Assembly (NCBI RefSeq): GCF_018403245.1 | Contig: NZ_BOSH01000016.1 | Location: 1 to 64,000, forward strand | Length of the DNA stretch: 64,000 nt | Source: Paenibacillus sp. J2TS4 | GTDB lineage: Bacteria; Bacillota; Bacilli; Paenibacillales; NBRC-103111 | Direction: 5' to 3' | Part shown: positions 55,440-64,000 of the stretch, one piece after another | Layout of the letters: every line of letters starts with the position of its first letter | Numbering within the stretch: the stretch's first letter is position 1 | The notes under the pieces: generated by a model | The model's database searches: none | Seen by the model: the letters and a program-made list of their open reading frames with translations, nothing else | Told to the model about the DNA's origin: nothing | Program-made: the position numbers and the translations under genes

Positions 55440-57287
55440 TTATTTTTTCTCCTGATCGTCCACTACCTCATAATCGGCATCTACTACATTTTCTTTTCCT
55501 TTGCCTGCGTCTCCCGCTGCATCCTGTCCTTGGGCTTGCTCGGCTTGGGCTTGTTGGGAAGCTTGCTCGTACAGCTTAACCGAAAGCTGCTGAACGACCT
55601 CCGTCAGTTCTTCCGTAGCTTTCTTGATCGCGTCCAGATCGTCTCCTTCCAACGCCTGCTTCACTTTATCCTTTGCTGCGTTGGCTTTATCGATCTCGGA
55701 GGAATCCACTTTATCGCCGAGGTCTTTGATCGTCTTGTCAACCGTGTATACGAGTTGATCCGCTTCATTGCGTACTTCAACCATTTCCTTACGCTTGCGG
55801 TCTTCCTCGGCGTGCGCCTCGGCATCCTTCATCATGCGGTCGATTTCTTCATCAGACAGCCCGCCGGAGGAGGTAATTGTAATTTTTTGGCTTTTACCCG
55901 TTCCTTTATCGAGAGCGGATACGTTAACGATCCCGTTAGCATCAATGTTGAACGTTACTTCAATTTGCGGAATACCGCGCGGCGCCGGAGGAATTTCTCC
56001 AAGCATGAACCGGCCCAACGTTTTATTGTCGGCAGCCATCGATCTTTCGCCTTGAAGCACGTGGATTTCAACACTGGTTTGATTGTCCGCATAGGTGCTG
56101 AAAATTTGCGACTTACTGGTCGGAATAGTCGTATTGCGGTCAATCATTTTGGTAAAGACGCCCCCTGCGGTTTCGATTCCCAGAGACAGCGGAGTAACGT
56201 CAAGCAGAACGACATCCTTAACATCTCCTGTAAGAACCCCTGCCTGAATAGCAGCCCCCAGAGCAACGACTTCGTCTGGGTTAACCCCTTTATGAGGCTC
56301 CTTGCCGGTCAGCTTTTTGATGGCGTCCTGAACGGCAGGGATACGAGTCGAACCCCCGACCAGAACTACCTTTTGAATATCGTTCGGAGTCAATCCGGCA
56401 TCGCTTAACGCCTGGCGGGTCGGACCGAGCGTTCTTTCTACCAGACCGGCTGTCAATTCTTCGAACTTGGCGCGGGACAGATTCATCTCGAAGTGCTGCG
56501 GAACCCCGTCAACCATCGTAATAAACGGCAGCGAAATGGTCGTCGTCAGTACGCCGGACAGTTCTTTTTTCGCTTTTTCAGCCGCATCCTTCAGTCGCTG
56601 AACAGCCGCTTTGTCCTTGCTCAGATCAACGCCCTGCTCTTTTTTGAACTCAGCTACCATATAGTCGATAATCATTTGGTCAAAATCATCGCCGCCGAGC
56701 TTGTTGTCACCGCTTGTCGCCAATACTTCGAAAGTTCCATCGCCCAGTTCAAGAATGGACACGTCGAACGTTCCGCCACCCAAGTCATAGACCAGAATCG
56801 TCTCCTCATCCTTCTCCAGACCGTAGGCCAGCGCCGCTGCGGTCGGCTCGTTAACGATACGGAGAACCTCCAGGCCCGCAATTTTACCGGCGTCTTTAGT
56901 AGCTTGACGCTGACTGTCGTTAAAATAGGCAGGAACCGTAATGACCGCTTGAGTCACTGTGCTTCCCAGATAGGCCTCGGCGTCGGATTTAAGCTTTTGC
57001 AAAATCATTGCGGAAATTTCCGGCGCAGTGTATTCCGTATCACCAATTTTCACTTTATGGTTTGTACCAATATATCTTTTAATGGACGCGACGGTTCCAT
57101 CCGGATTTGTGATCGCCTGACGCTTGGCGCTTTCTCCAACGAGACGCTCTCCGTCTTTTTTAAACCCAACAACAGAAGGTGTCGTACGGTTCCCTTCCGG
57201 ATTAGGAATGACAACTGCTTCGCCGCCTTCCATAACAGCCACGCATGAGTTCGTCGTTCCCAAGTCTATCCCAATTACTTTACCCAT
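55440..57287 (-). CDS. dnaK: Chaperone DnaK (Hsp70)
   Basis: A 615-aa Hsp70. The ATPase domain has GIDLGTTNSCVAVMEGGE, AVITVPAYFNDSQRQATKDAG, LVYDLGGGTFDVSILELG and VVLVGGSTRIPAVQ; the substrate-binding domain has DVTPLSLGIET and the lid follows. The C-terminus ends in an acidic, Gln-rich tail. It is preceded by grpE and followed by a strong terminator. Confidence 0.98.
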   Translation of the reverse strand: MGKVIGIDLGTTNSCVAVMEGGEAVVIPNPEGNRTTPSVVGFKKDGERLVGESAKRQAITNPDGTVASIKRYIGTNHKVKIGDTEYTAPEISAMILQKLKSDAEAYLGSTVTQAVITVPAYFNDSQRQATKDAGKIAGLEVLRIVNEPTAAALAYGLEKDEETILVYDLGGGTFDVSILELGDGTFEVLATSGDNKLGGDDFDQMIIDYMVAEFKKEQGVDLSKDKAAVQRLKDAAEKAKKELSGVLTTTISLPFITMVDGVPQHFEMNLSRAKFEELTAGLVERTLGPTRQALSDAGLTPNDIQKVVLVGGSTRIPAVQDAIKKLTGKEPHKGVNPDEVVALGAAIQAGVLTGDVKDVVLLDVTPLSLGIETAGGVFTKMIDRNTTIPTSKSQIFSTYADNQTSVEIHVLQGERSMAADNKTLGRFMLGEIPPAPRGIPQIEVTFNIDANGIVNVSALDKGTGKSQKITITSSGGLSDEEIDRMMKDAEAHAEEDRKRKEMVEVRNEADQLVYTVDKTIKDLGDKVDSSEIDKANAAKDKVKQALEGDDLDAIKKATEELTEVVQQLSVKLYEQASQQAQAEQAQGQDAAGDAGKGKENVVDADYEVVDDQEKK

Positions 57288-57347
57288 TCTACTCCTACCT
57301 CCTCAAATATGTGATATGCGACCAGATGCTTCTTAGTGCATATTAAA

Positions 57348-57977
57348 TTACATACTTACCTTAACCATAGCGGGGCGAACGACTTTTTCTTTCAGCTTGT
57401 AGCCTTTTTGCAATTCCTCGACTATGATTCCTTCTTCATGCTCTTCCGACTCCACCTGCATAACCGCTTGGTGGTATTCAGGGTTAAAAGGCTGGCCGAC
57501 CGCTTCGATCTGCTCCAGACCTTCCTGCTTAAGGACCTGATCCAGTTGGCGGAATGTCATTTCCAATCCTTTGACAAGCGCATCGAAATCATTAGTTTCC
57601 TTGCTGGAATCTATCGCCCGTTCAAAGTTGTCCACTACCGGAAGCAATTGTTCAATCAATGGAAGGGATGCATATTTGGCTGATTCCTCTTTCTCTTGCC
57701 GGGTGCGTCTCCGGAAATTGTCAAAGTCAGCCTGCGCCCTTAAATAACGCTGGTAATTCTCATCTGCTTCCTTCCGAAGCTCCTCCAGACGATTGTCCAG
57801 GATCGCTTCTCCCTCAGTCTGCAGCTCATCATCAGAGCTTGTCTTCGTTTCGGAAGATGCGGCTTGCGATTGTACACTGTCCTCGGACTTGCCTTGCTCA
57901 GCCTCGGCTTCTATTTCATCCTGCTTTAGGGTAGATTCCTTTTCCTTAACTGCGGCTTCTTTCTTTTTATCACTCAC
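57348..57977 (-). CDS. grpE: Nucleotide exchange factor GrpE
   Basis: A 209-aa DnaK nucleotide exchange factor. The acidic, disordered N-terminus (Glu/Ser-rich, about 1-60) is longer than average; a coiled coil (about 60-110) with ANFDNFRRRTRQEKE-type sequence (DFDNFRRRTRQEKEES) and the C-terminal beta domain with GYKLKEKVVRPAMVKVSM close it. It lies between the chaperonin and dnaK genes. Confidence 0.96.
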   Translation of the reverse strand: MSDKKKEAAVKEKESTLKQDEIEAEAEQGKSEDSVQSQAASSETKTSSDDELQTEGEAILDNRLEELRKEADENYQRYLRAQADFDNFRRRTRQEKEESAKYASLPLIEQLLPVVDNFERAIDSSKETNDFDALVKGLEMTFRQLDQVLKQEGLEQIEAVGQPFNPEYHQAVMQVESEEHEEGIIVEELQKGYKLKEKVVRPAMVKVSM

Positions 57978-58039
57978 TAATGTTTCACCTCCTTAATCGC
58001 ATCGCGTTATATCCAGCCGGCCTGTAGTTAGGCCTTAGT

Positions 58040-59569
58040 TTATCCTTTTTTCATTTTGACAACGGTATGAATTTTTAGTACCGCCGAGGCGACTTCGCCC
58101 GCCGCCTGAATCGCGTGAATCTTCACCAGAGCCGGATCAACAATTTGCGCCTGCAGGCTGTCGATCAGCTCTCCGGTGTCGCAATCGATCCCGATCGAAT
58201 CGCTGCTCGTCTCCAATTGGCTCGCCTTGACCAGTTCCACCTTCTCGAGCGGATTGAAGCCTGCGTTGACAACCATTTGTGCAAGAGGCTTGCGCAAGGC
58301 GCGGGCGGCAGCCGATAGGCCGAACGCCTCCATCCCGTGGACGGTTTCGCGATAGCGCTCAATCTCTCTGGCGGCAGCTACTTCCATAGCCCCGCCTCCG
58401 GGAACATACCCTCCGCGAATCGCGGCTTGTACGGCAGCGGCGGCATCCATAGCGATGCGCGAATGCTCTCCCCCGACCTCCTCGGTGCTGGCTCCTACCA
58501 GAATGGAGACGAATGGACTGCCTCCGCCTTCTGCTATCTTAACCTTTTCCAGCCGCTCATCATACCCAATATGACCGGCTCGACCCAAAAAAACGGATAA
58601 TTCCTGCCCCGTTTTATTCAACGCAGAGCGTCGAATTGGACGAGCGCCCGTAAATAGGCACAATTGACGAAGGTCGCGGCGGGAGACTCGGGTGAGCAAG
58701 AAGATTCCACGATCGGCGCAATACTGCTCGGCCTCCGGGTCAGCTCCGCGATCGATAGCAATGATCCCGATCCCCAGCTCCGCAATTTGTTCCAGCTGGC
58801 TGCGGAACCGTTCCCTTCTTTGCATATATTCCTTAAATCCGGATTCGGTATTCAAAGCTTCCTCGTCGGTTGTTTCCGGCTCGAAAGCATCCTGAAGCAC
58901 CAATATTCGTTCGGCCGGCGAATCCGTCAGCCACGGAAGGATCGCAGGCTGCCGGTTAATTAAGATCCCCGGCCAAACCTCGCTTCGCTCCGTAGGAGAA
59001 GGAACGACCGCCTCCGCCAGCCGATAGGCGTCGCTGCGCAATTTATCGGCTCCGACAAGCTGCGCCGCATCGATGACCAATTGCGCGATATCTGTGTGCT
59101 CGCGTCCGGCCACATAAGCGATCTGACGCAGAATCGGGTCGTCCGTTCCGGACACTTCACGCGAGCGGTCGCGCAAGTAATGGACCGCCAGGCGGACTCC
59201 CTCCTGCATCCCCGCGACAACCTTGGCTACCGGCACGCCCCGAAGCACTTCTGCGACGCCCTCGGCGACCATGGCCCCGGCCAGTACGGTAGCCGTCGTT
59301 GTGCCATCGCCAACAAGCTGTTGCTGCGAACGGGCCACTTGAACCATGAGACGGGCGGCAGGATGGGAGACATCCATCTGCTCCAGAATAGTTGCCCCAT
59401 CGTTCGTAATCAGCACTTCTCCCTGTCCGCCGACCAGCATCGTATCGAGCCCTTTGGGGCCAAGCGTCCCTTCGACCGCAGAGCAAATTGCGCGAACCGC
59501 TCCGGCATTATTCAACAACGCCGAGTGCCGTTCTTCTCCATCGGAATGGCTTTGCTTCGTTTGACTCAT
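58040..59569 (-). CDS. Archaeal-type (group II/III) chaperonin in the hrcA operon
   Basis: A 509-aa chaperonin of the TCP-1/cpn60 superfamily of thermosome type, not GroEL. Signature residues are LGPKGLDTMLV (37-45), ITNDGATILEQMDVSHPAA (54-72), VGDGTTTATVLAG (86-98), the VPGGGAMEVAAA motif near residue 391 and a C-terminal DPALVKIHAIQAAGEVASAVL, all closer to archaeal thermosomes than to GroEL. The length is slightly below the 540-550 residues of thermosomes. Bacterial group III chaperonins known from Carboxydothermus and other Firmicutes sit in the hsp70 operon, as here. The ATG at 59569 has GGAAGG upstream; a longer frame to 59644 overlaps hrcA and is rejected. It is 22 nt from the hrcA stop, so HrcA/CIRCE control is likely. 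I do not know its protein substrates. Confidence 0.9.
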   Translation of the reverse strand: MSQTKQSHSDGEERHSALLNNAGAVRAICSAVEGTLGPKGLDTMLVGGQGEVLITNDGATILEQMDVSHPAARLMVQVARSQQQLVGDGTTTATVLAGAMVAEGVAEVLRGVPVAKVVAGMQEGVRLAVHYLRDRSREVSGTDDPILRQIAYVAGREHTDIAQLVIDAAQLVGADKLRSDAYRLAEAVVPSPTERSEVWPGILINRQPAILPWLTDSPAERILVLQDAFEPETTDEEALNTESGFKEYMQRRERFRSQLEQIAELGIGIIAIDRGADPEAEQYCADRGIFLLTRVSRRDLRQLCLFTGARPIRRSALNKTGQELSVFLGRAGHIGYDERLEKVKIAEGGGSPFVSILVGASTEEVGGEHSRIAMDAAAAVQAAIRGGYVPGGGAMEVAAAREIERYRETVHGMEAFGLSAAARALRKPLAQMVVNAGFNPLEKVELVKASQLETSSDSIGIDCDTGELIDSLQAQIVDPALVKIHAIQAAGEVASAVLKIHTVVKMKKG

Positions 59570-59591
59570 TCGCCGTCGTTTCCTTCCCCAA

Positions 59592-60617
59592 TTATTTATA
59601 CCAGCGCGCCAGAAGGAGCGCCATATCTTTAGACAGGTAGTCAAGCAAGCTGATTACCTTGCCATATTCCATTCTTGTTGGACCCAGAATGCCGATGGTC
59701 CCGAGACAATGTCCATCCACCGAGTACGTAGCGGTAATCAGACTGCAGTTATTGATTGCCGCCAATGAGTTCTCGCTGCCTATTCTGACCTGGATGCCTT
59801 CCGACATAGTGTCCAGCATCTTCAGGATCGCCGGCGCTTCCCCTAGTGTATCGAGAATAAGCTTTACCTTGTCAACATCCCGGAATTCCGGCTGCATTAG
59901 CATATTAGTAGCGCCGCTCATGTAGATCCGATCCTCTTCATGGTCTTCCAGGGCATTCTCAATAGTAAGGATCAGTTCTTCATACCCGTTTACATATTTA
60001 CTTAATTCAGCGCCGATTTCGTTATAGAGCTTCGATTTCAACTGAAAAAGAGGGACCTGGGCCAACCTGTTGTTCAGTATGTTAACCGCTTTTTCCACCT
60101 CAGAGACGGCCATTCCCTCGGGTATTTGGACAATCCGGTTTTCTACATGTCCCGTATTGGTTACAAATATAGCCACCGCGGTGCGGTCGTCCAATGGAAT
60201 AATTTGCAGATTTTTCAGCGTCGTGCTGAACACCTCGGGGCCCAGAACGATAGAAGTATAATTCGTCAGCCCCGAAAGAATAGTCGCCGCCTGCTGAAAG
60301 ACCTGCTCCATTTCATGTATTTTTTCAGCAAAAAAAACCTTCATCACATTCAACTCGTGACTGGATAAGGTTCCATACTTTACCAAGTGATCTACATAAT
60401 AACGATATCCTTTATGCGAAGGAATGCGGCCTGCAGAAGTATGCGGCTGCTCCAGGTATCCCAGTTCCTCCAGATCGGACATCTCGTTACGAATGGTTGC
60501 CGGGCTGAAGGCGACATCTCCCCGTTTGGAAATGCTTCGCGAACCTACAGGCTCGGCGGATCGAATATAATCATCGACGATAGCGTTCAATATTTTTCTT
60601 TGGCGCTCGGACAACAT
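59592..60617 (-). CDS. hrcA: Heat-shock repressor HrcA
   Basis: A 341-aa repressor of class I heat-shock genes. The N-terminal winged helix is LSERQRKILNAIVDDYIRSAEPVGSRSISK followed by FSPATIRNEMSDLEELGYLEQPHTSAGRIPS; a GAF-like and dimer domain follows. The ATG at 60617 has GGAGGGATTGAC upstream; the longer frame to 60695 overlaps the CIRCE operator. Its own operator lies directly upstream, giving autoregulation. Confidence 0.97.
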   Translation of the reverse strand: MLSERQRKILNAIVDDYIRSAEPVGSRSISKRGDVAFSPATIRNEMSDLEELGYLEQPHTSAGRIPSHKGYRYYVDHLVKYGTLSSHELNVMKVFFAEKIHEMEQVFQQAATILSGLTNYTSIVLGPEVFSTTLKNLQIIPLDDRTAVAIFVTNTGHVENRIVQIPEGMAVSEVEKAVNILNNRLAQVPLFQLKSKLYNEIGAELSKYVNGYEELILTIENALEDHEEDRIYMSGATNMLMQPEFRDVDKVKLILDTLGEAPAILKMLDTMSEGIQVRIGSENSLAAINNCSLITATYSVDGHCLGTIGILGPTRMEYGKVISLLDYLSKDMALLLARWYK

Positions 60618-60688
60618 GTCAATCCCTCCCATGCAGTTGCGAGTGCAGTACATTTTGCGGCCATGGCTTCTTACGGCCACGAGGGTCG

Positions 60689-60715
60689 TTAGCACTCCAC
60701 TTAATCGAGTGCTAA
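60689..60715. promoter_or_regulatory. CIRCE operator
   Basis: TTAGCACTC (60689-60697), a 9-nt spacer and GAGTGCTAA (60707-60715): a perfect match to the HrcA binding site. It lies between promoter and hrcA start codon. Confidence 0.98.
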
Positions 60716-60726
60716 GCGTTACTACA

Positions 60727-60756
60727 AAAATACCAGACCCAAACGCCAGTTGTCAA
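60727..60756 (-). promoter_or_regulatory. Sigma-A promoter of the hrcA operon
   Basis: Minus strand: TTGACA (60751-60756), an 18-nt spacer, then TATTTT (60727-60732), 12 nt upstream of the CIRCE operator. Confidence 0.75.
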
Positions 60757-60757
60757 G

Positions 60758-61219
60758 TTAATCCAATCGTCTGAGCACGGCAATTTCATCGCAGCAATGC
60801 TGTTTTTTACAATGGATGCAGTCGGTCCAAACCTTTTCCGGAAAAATATCTTTAGGAACGACTGTAAACCCCATTTTTTCAAAAAAAGCAACCTCATAAG
60901 TCAGCGCCATAACCTTCGGAATTTTCTTTTCTCCCGCTTCCTGCAGTAAATAATCGACCAGCCTTCTGCCAATTCCTCTTCCTTTGCAATCCTCTGCCAC
61001 ACCGAGCGAACGGATCTCAACCAGATCCTTCCCCAGCTGACACAAGGAACCGCAGCCCAGCAGCCGACCGTCTTCTTCAGCGATAACAAAGGAATCCAGG
61101 GAATATTTAAGCATTTCTTTGGACCGGGGGAGCATGATTCCCTTCTCCGCATAGCTTTGGATAAGAAGGTACAAGCTGTCCAAATCTTGCTCTTTCGCTT
61201 TTCTGCAAACTACCGCCAT
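60758..61219 (-). CDS. GNAT N-acetyltransferase (ArgA-like)
   Basis: A 153-aa GNAT acetyltransferase. The acetyl-CoA binding motif is LGVAEDCKGRGIGRRLVDYLL and the C-terminus has a Cys-rich end (DCIHCKKQHCCDE) typical of the amino-acid N-acetyltransferases that act as N-acetylglutamate synthases in Gram-positives. The likely start is M at 61219, behind GGTGATGGTG. It is 38 nt upstream of the heat-shock promoter region and is transcribed in the same direction; its own promoter is not obvious. The substrate is inferred. Confidence 0.85.
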   Translation of the reverse strand: MAVVCRKAKEQDLDSLYLLIQSYAEKGIMLPRSKEMLKYSLDSFVIAEEDGRLLGCGSLCQLGKDLVEIRSLGVAEDCKGRGIGRRLVDYLLQEAGEKKIPKVMALTYEVAFFEKMGFTVVPKDIFPEKVWTDCIHCKKQHCCDEIAVLRRLD

Positions 61220-61243
61220 CACCATCACCGCCAATTTCAATCT

Positions 61244-61270
61244 TATAGAGGTTTTTCAAAAAGTCCCCTA
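61244..61270. repeat. Short dispersed repeat, copy 2
   Basis: TATAGAGGTTTTTCAAAAAG and the following TCCCCT match copy 1 (4451-4482) almost base for base. It lies between hemW and the acetyltransferase gene, 25 nt before the start codon of the latter. Confidence 0.6.
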
Positions 61271-61356
61271 ACCCATTCGTACTCTCTATTTCTAGTGTTT
61301 TACAATATCGAGTTAAAAGATATAGGTATAAATATACAACACACTGAATAATTAAC

Positions 61357-62517
61357 TCAAGATAAAATTCCGATAAATTCAGCAAAAACTTCATTCCCGA
61401 ATAAAACGCCCTGCTCGGACAAGCGGATTCTGTCATTATCCACCTCCAGCAGCCCTCGTTCTATTAAGCGATTTACCGTAGGCCCGAATTCCTCCACCAA
61501 GGCAATCCCGAATTGACGGGCAAAATCAGCCTTCGACACTCCGTTCAGCACTCTCAAGCCGACCATCATAAAGTCTTCCATCGCTTCATTACGGGAGACC
61601 TCGAGAGCTTCCATCCGCGGAAGTCCCTGAGCCGCAGCATCAATGTATGCTTGCACCCCTTTGACATTGATATGGCGTCTTCCTTCCATATAACCGTGGG
61701 CTCCGGCACCGAGTCCGTAGTAGCTTCGGTTATGCCAGTACATTAAATTATGCCGGCTCTCATAACCGGGGAGGGCAAAGTTGCTGATTTCATATTGGCT
61801 GTACCCGGCCTCCTTAAGCTTGTTCATCGTCAGGAGGTACATACCGAGCTCGTCCTCTTCTTCGGGAAGCGGCAGCTCGTTTTTTTGATAGAGGGTATGG
61901 AACAATGTGTTCTCCTCCACCTTCAGAGCGTAAATCGAATAGTGCTGTAAATCAAGCTTAAGCGCCTTGTCCAGCGAGTCATTCATCATCGATACCGTTT
62001 GCTCGGGCAGACCCAGCATCAGGTCAATGGACAGATTGGCAAACCCCAGCCGCTTCGCATTGGCGATACTCTCATATACATCGTCCACCGTATGAATCCG
62101 GCCGATCCGCTTCAGCAAGTCCGGATTGAACGACTGGACTCCGAAGCTGATCCGGTTAACCCCGCCCGCTTTCATAACAGCCAGTTTATCCGCATCTGTC
62201 GTTCCAGGGTTGGCTTCCATTGTAAATTCAAAGTTATCCGTCCGATGGGGAAAATAAGTCTGAACGAGGCTTAAAAACCGTTCCATCTGCTCCGGCAGCA
62301 ATACCGTCGGGGTTCCCCCTCCGACGAACACCGTTTCCACTAGCTCTGCCGGATAGTGCTCCACCGTCGCCTGCATTTCCCTCTCCAGCGCATCCAAATA
62401 ATCGTTTACGGGCTGCCCTTTAAGCACATAGGTATTGAAATCGCAGTAATGACACCTATTGGTACAAAAGGGGATATGAATATATACCGCCCTGGCGGGT
62501 GTATAAAACGGCTTCAT
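61357..62517 (-). CDS. hemW: Heme chaperone HemW (radical SAM)
   Basis: A 386-aa radical SAM protein once called oxygen-independent coproporphyrinogen III oxidase, now regarded as a heme chaperone. The N-terminal motif is YIHIPFCTNRCHYCDFNTY (Cys residues in CxxxCxxC spacing), with VFVGGGTPT and the C-terminal HemN-like domain ending in a short helix. The ATG at 62517 has AGGAGGATG upstream. It follows lepA, as in most Bacillales. Confidence 0.94.
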   Translation of the reverse strand: MKPFYTPARAVYIHIPFCTNRCHYCDFNTYVLKGQPVNDYLDALEREMQATVEHYPAELVETVFVGGGTPTVLLPEQMERFLSLVQTYFPHRTDNFEFTMEANPGTTDADKLAVMKAGGVNRISFGVQSFNPDLLKRIGRIHTVDDVYESIANAKRLGFANLSIDLMLGLPEQTVSMMNDSLDKALKLDLQHYSIYALKVEENTLFHTLYQKNELPLPEEEDELGMYLLTMNKLKEAGYSQYEISNFALPGYESRHNLMYWHNRSYYGLGAGAHGYMEGRRHINVKGVQAYIDAAAQGLPRMEALEVSRNEAMEDFMMVGLRVLNGVSKADFARQFGIALVEEFGPTVNRLIERGLLEVDNDRIRLSEQGVLFGNEVFAEFIGILS

Positions 62518-62647
62518 CCGGGCATCCTCCTGTCCATTTACTGTAGTTGCAAGGATAAACGTCTATCACCGTCCGTTGGACAGGCGCGTTTACCGATGAA
62601 ATATAAGAACAGGGATAAGGTGATAACTTATATCTTCTTATATTTTG

Positions 62648-62680
62648 AAAAAAGGCAGGAAGGCGTGAATGCCTCCTGCC
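62648..62680 (-). terminator. Intrinsic terminator after lepA
   Basis: On the minus strand GGCAGGAGGC pairs with GCCTTCCTGCC, followed by TTTTTTC, about 32 nt after the lepA stop codon. Confidence 0.85.
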
Positions 62681-62712
62681 GGAATATATGCGACCGATGC
62701 TTGCGGGCATCG

Positions 62713-64000
62713 TCAGTTATCGTCCAAGCTGAGAACAGCCATAAACGCTTCCTGGGGAACTTCCACATTCCCGATCTGCTTCATCCGTTTCTTTCCTTCT
62801 TTTTGCTTCTCCAACAACTTCCGCTTTCGTGATATGTCTCCGCCATAGCATTTGGCCAGTACGTTCTTGCGCATCGCCTTAACCGTTTCTCTCGCCAGAA
62901 CCTTCTGTCCGATAGCGGCCTGGACGGGCACCTCGAACATTTGGCGAGGAATCAGCTCTTTCAGCTTCTCGCATATTTGGCGTCCGCGATGGTAGGCGCG
63001 ATCCCGATGAACGATGAACGACAGCGCGTCCACCTGCTCCCCGTTCAATAGAATATCCATCTTCACCAGGTTGGAACGCTTGTAACCCGACAAGTCGTAA
63101 TCGAACGATGCGTAGCCTTTAGTCGACGATTTAAGCCGATCGAAGAAATCGTACACGATTTCCGACAAGGGAATGTCATAGGTGAGCGTAACCCGATTCG
63201 TGTCCAAATACTCCAGATTGATATACTCTCCGCGCTTGCTCTGACACAACTCCATAACCGTCCCCACAAAATCGTTAGGCACGATAATCGCCGCTTTGAC
63301 AAACGGCTCTTCCACGTATTCAATCTTCCCTTGCTCAGGATAATCGGAAGGGTTGTCGATTTCAATCGTTTCACCGTTGGACAGCGTTACCTTGAAGATA
63401 ACACTTGGCGCGGTCGTTATGAGCGGAATGTTGAATTCCCGCTCGATCCGTTCCTGAATGATCTCCATATGAAGCAAGCCAAGAAAACCGCAGCGGAACC
63501 CGAAGCCGAGCGCAGAGGACGTCTCGGGATCATAGCGAAGAGAGGCGTCGTTAAGCTCAAGCCGCTCCAACGCTTCCCGCAGATCGTCATAATCTGATGT
63601 CTCGATCGGATACATTCCGCAGAAAACCATCGGATTGATCCGGCGATAACCGGGCAACGGCTCCAGTGTCGGATTTTTGGCATCCGTTATCGTATCCCCT
63701 ACACGTGTATCTTTAACATTCTTAATGCCGGCCACGATAAACCCGACATCTCCGACATGCAGCTCGTCCACGATCGTCATCCTCGGCATAAACGCCCCGA
63801 CCTCGATCACATCGAACGATTTGTCCGTCGCCATAAATTTAATTCTGGACCCCGCCTTGATCGACCCATTAACTACCCTCACGTAAACAACAACCCCTCT
63901 GTAAGGGTCGTAGTGAGAGTCAAAAATAAGCGCCTTAAGCGGCTCATCCGGCTCTCCTTGCGGAGCGGGGACCTTGGTGACGATCTGCTCCAATATGTCC
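62713..64000 (-). CDS. lepA: Elongation factor 4 (LepA), 5' end outside window
   Basis: The C-terminal 429 residues of the ribosomal GTPase LepA. The part seen holds domain II (FDSHYDPYRGVVVYVRVVNG), domains III and V (MVFCGMYPIET, GFRCGFLGLLHMEII, RGEYINLEYLD) and the unique C-terminal domain (RQMFEVPVQAAIGQKVLARE, KNVLAKCYGGDISRKRKLLEKQKEGKKRMK). The GTPase domain and start lie beyond 64000. The first visible open-frame methionine is not the real start. The gene precedes hemW. Confidence 0.98.
   Translation of the reverse strand, partial: DILEQIVTKVPAPQGEPDEPLKALIFDSHYDPYRGVVVYVRVVNGSIKAGSRIKFMATDKSFDVIEVGAFMPRMTIVDELHVGDVGFIVAGIKNVKDTRVGDTITDAKNPTLEPLPGYRRINPMVFCGMYPIETSDYDDLREALERLELNDASLRYDPETSSALGFGFRCGFLGLLHMEIIQERIEREFNIPLITTAPSVIFKVTLSNGETIEIDNPSDYPEQGKIEYVEEPFVKAAIIVPNDFVGTVMELCQSKRGEYINLEYLDTNRVTLTYDIPLSEIVYDFFDRLKSSTKGYASFDYDLSGYKRSNLVKMDILLNGEQVDALSFIVHRDRAYHRGRQICEKLKELIPRQMFEVPVQAAIGQKVLARETVKAMRKNVLAKCYGGDISRKRKLLEKQKEGKKRMKQIGNVEVPQEAFMAVLSLDDN

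Noticed and set aside
55530..56408. 292-codon open frame antisense to dnaK
   Set aside because: A shadow of the dnaK codon pattern, without a ribosome binding site.
58040..59569. Annotation as GroEL
   Set aside because: The motifs GPKGLDTMLV, DGATILEQMDVSHPAA and the C-terminal DPALVKIHAI pattern belong to the thermosome type; no groES is adjacent.

Overview
The window is a 64 kb piece of a Gram-positive (Firmicutes, Bacillales) chromosome, most likely from a Paenibacillaceae member such as Paenibacillus or a relative. The evidence is the gene order. It follows Bacillus-type blocks (ybeY-dgkA-cdd-era-yqzL-recO-ppsR-yqxD-dnaG-sigA; yqfC-yqfD-phoH-pgpH; nfeD-floA; lepA-hemW-hrcA-grpE-dnaK-dnaJ-prmA-rsmE-mtaB), with sporulation genes and G/A-rich ribosome binding sites. 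Almost everything lies on the minus strand; only six features (pterin dehydratase, cysP-like permease, subtilase, a candidate RNA, a GGDEF-EAL protein and yqeW) are on the plus strand.

Layout from left to right. 0-9 kb: terC and a pterin dehydratase (divergent), thiI-nifZ for sulfur transfer, a lytic transglycosylase, a PiT-family anion permease, two small proteins (one DUF1540) and a lipoprotein subtilase. 8.8-9.3 kb: RNase P RNA of type A architecture. 9.4-25.9 kb: the macromolecular synthesis and cell-envelope block from yqfC down to yqfO (minus strand). 26-31.6 kb: a lipoprotein sugar dehydrogenase, a new charged membrane-anchored protein, floA and nfeD behind a clear sigma-W promoter, then yqeY, rpsU and hinT. 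31.7-33.9 kb: a candidate structured RNA followed by a c-di-GMP GGDEF-EAL protein. 33.9-46 kb: a four-gene double-strand-break repair operon addB-addA-sbcD-sbcC with overlapping ends. 46.6-53.7 kb: yqeW, deoC, Nudix, mtaB, rsmE, a site-2 protease, prmA and two small stress-type proteins, one only 54 aa long. 53.9-60.8 kb: the HrcA/CIRCE heat-shock operon. 60.8-64 kb: a GNAT acetyltransferase, hemW and the 3' part of lepA.

The most striking item is the heat-shock operon. A thermosome-like (group II/III, archaeal-type) chaperonin sits between hrcA and grpE, under a CIRCE operator, so HrcA probably controls it together with DnaK. Other points of interest are three copies of a 55-125 bp dispersed repeat, a second short repeat family, a degenerate four-unit repeat upstream of yqeW, an undecaprenol-kinase homologue with an extra four-helix membrane domain, and the candidate RNA with its own promoter and terminator. 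No tRNA, rRNA, CRISPR array, prophage or intact insertion sequence was seen.
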